This document shows, piece by piece, positions 63,333 through 64,000 of a stretch of DNA of 64,000 bases. Made by a program: the position numbers and the translations under genes. This DNA comes from Pisolithus tinctorius (lineage: Eukaryota; Basidiomycota; Agaricomycetes; Boletales; Pisolithaceae): contig JANFAH010000005.1 of NCBI GenBank assembly GCA_024663395.1, positions 1,860,001-1,924,000 on the forward strand, in the 5' to 3' direction. The notes below the pieces were generated by a model. The model had not been told where the DNA came from. It searched no databases and was given only the letters and a program-made list of their open reading frames with translations. The first letter of the stretch is position 1. The number at the start of each line of letters is the position of its first letter.

Positions 63333-64000
63333 TCAGGACCAAAATATGCATCTTTCTTCTTGTGGCGGATTCAACTTCAGGGTAAAGCGTCAGCGCAACA
63401 CCGTCAAGAGGTTAAAAAATCATGTTCACCTTGGAGTTCTTGGAGCACTTGAAGGCCTTTGCGAACTCCGGGATGTTGTAAACGGTGCCATCCGTGCGGT
63501 ACCGGTTTGGGGAATGCGGATCGGAACGAACCCTTTGTACCTACAAATCATAACACGTTTAGTTTTTACCAGTAAACGAACATGGCATACGCACAGCATC
63601 AGCATGCCTATTATTCATTGCCCATGTTTGAGCAAAGGATATGAAAAAGAGCTGATCTCTGCGCGTGTATTTGGTGAGTGCACGGGAAGGTAATAATAAA
63701 ACAAGTCCTCAATACCTTGTGTATTTCAATCCTGGCAGAAGATACTCGTGTCCAGCGTCATACGAATCTTCGTATTGAGCTTTCCAAGCTCGATAGGCCT
63801 GCACGAGGCCAGAATCCCCGATATTCTCCCCGGCAGTCCTCCAATTGAAGTCAACAACCTAATCGTATCCCTTGACTCATGAGAATAAAAACTTACAAGT
63901 TGCCCTAGGGGCCCCAGGAGGGTTAGTGGGTAACTGAAAGGTGCAATTCTGGGAGCACTTACGTTGACATGGACAACGCCCCCTTTACCATCGTCCACAG
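63333..64000 (-). CDS. M13 (neprilysin-like) metallopeptidase, C-terminal part
   Basis: The gene enters from the right edge on the minus strand; only its 3' end is present. Exons: 64000-63963 (VDDGKGGVVHVN), 63904-63897 (8 nt, G-N-L), 63838-63716 (TAGENIGDSGLVQAYRAWK ... PGLKYT), 63658-63595 (DQLFFISFAQTWAM), 63540-63430 (VQRVRSDPHSPNRYRTDG ... NIPEFAKAFKC) and 63374-63333 (LNPPQEERCIFWS, stop). Introns are 58, 58, 57, 54 and 55 bp, all GT-AG. GENIGD carries the third zinc-ligand Glu of the family. DPHSPNRYR holds the transition-state His and substrate-binding Arg. The C-terminal C-x2-W is typical. The HExxH site lies outside the window. M13 enzymes are usually type II membrane or secreted peptidases. 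The 3' end converges on HIS3 with a 142-bp gap. Confidence 0.88.
63897..63904 (-). other. Predicted 8-nt microexon in M13 gene
   Basis: GGCAACTT lies between ...CCTAG and GTAAGT. Including it joins VHVN to GNL and TAGEN, matching the family's usual VHVNGNLTSGEN. Skipping it, or using the AG at 63860, leaves extra or out-of-frame residues. Confidence 0.75.

Noticed and set aside
63346..63693. Plus-strand frame of 115 codons after HIS3
   Set aside because: It is the antisense of the M13 peptidase exons, whose motifs and splice sites are clear on the minus strand.
1..64000. CRISPR array, rRNA, bacterial operon or bacterial IS element
   Set aside because: Repeats are long LTRs or gene-internal; genes have spliceosomal introns; nothing prokaryotic is seen.

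Overview
The window reads as a transposon-dense chromosome segment of a filamentous basidiomycete, most likely an Agaricomycete. The evidence is introns of 51-58 bp in every host gene, fungal-type MSS51, HIS3 and M13-peptidase genes, chromodomain Ty3/gypsy elements, and heavy CpG decay of old transposons. I cannot name the species.

Bases 1-60,496 are almost entirely nested LTR retrotransposons and their remains. (1) A non-coding LTR element with ~0.92-kb LTRs and CGG-rich interior (here LARD-922) occurs three times: a 3' part at 1-3141 (+), a complete CpG-depleted copy at 9989-18327 (+), and a younger copy at 37943-44591 (-). (2) A chromodomain gypsy pol (8880-20532, +) is split by the second LARD copy and by a 523-bp solo LTR. 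(3) Gypsy element G (22680 to about 33613, +) is split by four LTR insertions. (4) Gypsy element H (36812-49701, +, 157-bp LTRs) is split by the third LARD copy. (5) A structurally complete gypsy element lies at 50100-59844 with 285-bp LTRs, TSD TTTGG and an 8.5-kb gag-pol frame. Many solo LTRs have exact target-site duplications, so the insertion order can be read directly. Premature stops in the old elements are almost all TGA, as expected from CGA by CpG deamination, and LTR pairs differ mainly at CpG.

Bases 60,497-64,000 are gene-dense host DNA. MSS51 (mitochondrial COX1 expression factor, -) and HIS3 (imidazoleglycerol-phosphate dehydratase, +) are divergent across 127 bp. The 3' end of an M13/neprilysin-family metallopeptidase (-) converges on HIS3. 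HIS3 lacks a usable splice donor at its second intron, and the M13 gene appears to use an 8-nt microexon.

The most novel signals are: LTR families with mostly unlike interiors that share termini (TGTCATnnCCATG at one end, usually CTTGACA at the other); a hairpin placed directly before the polypurine tract, with a compensatory base change, duplicated inside LARD-922; an accessory reading frame downstream of pol in the intact element, visible only after correcting a frame shift; and a ~1.8-kb LTR-like repeat that carries its own reading frame.
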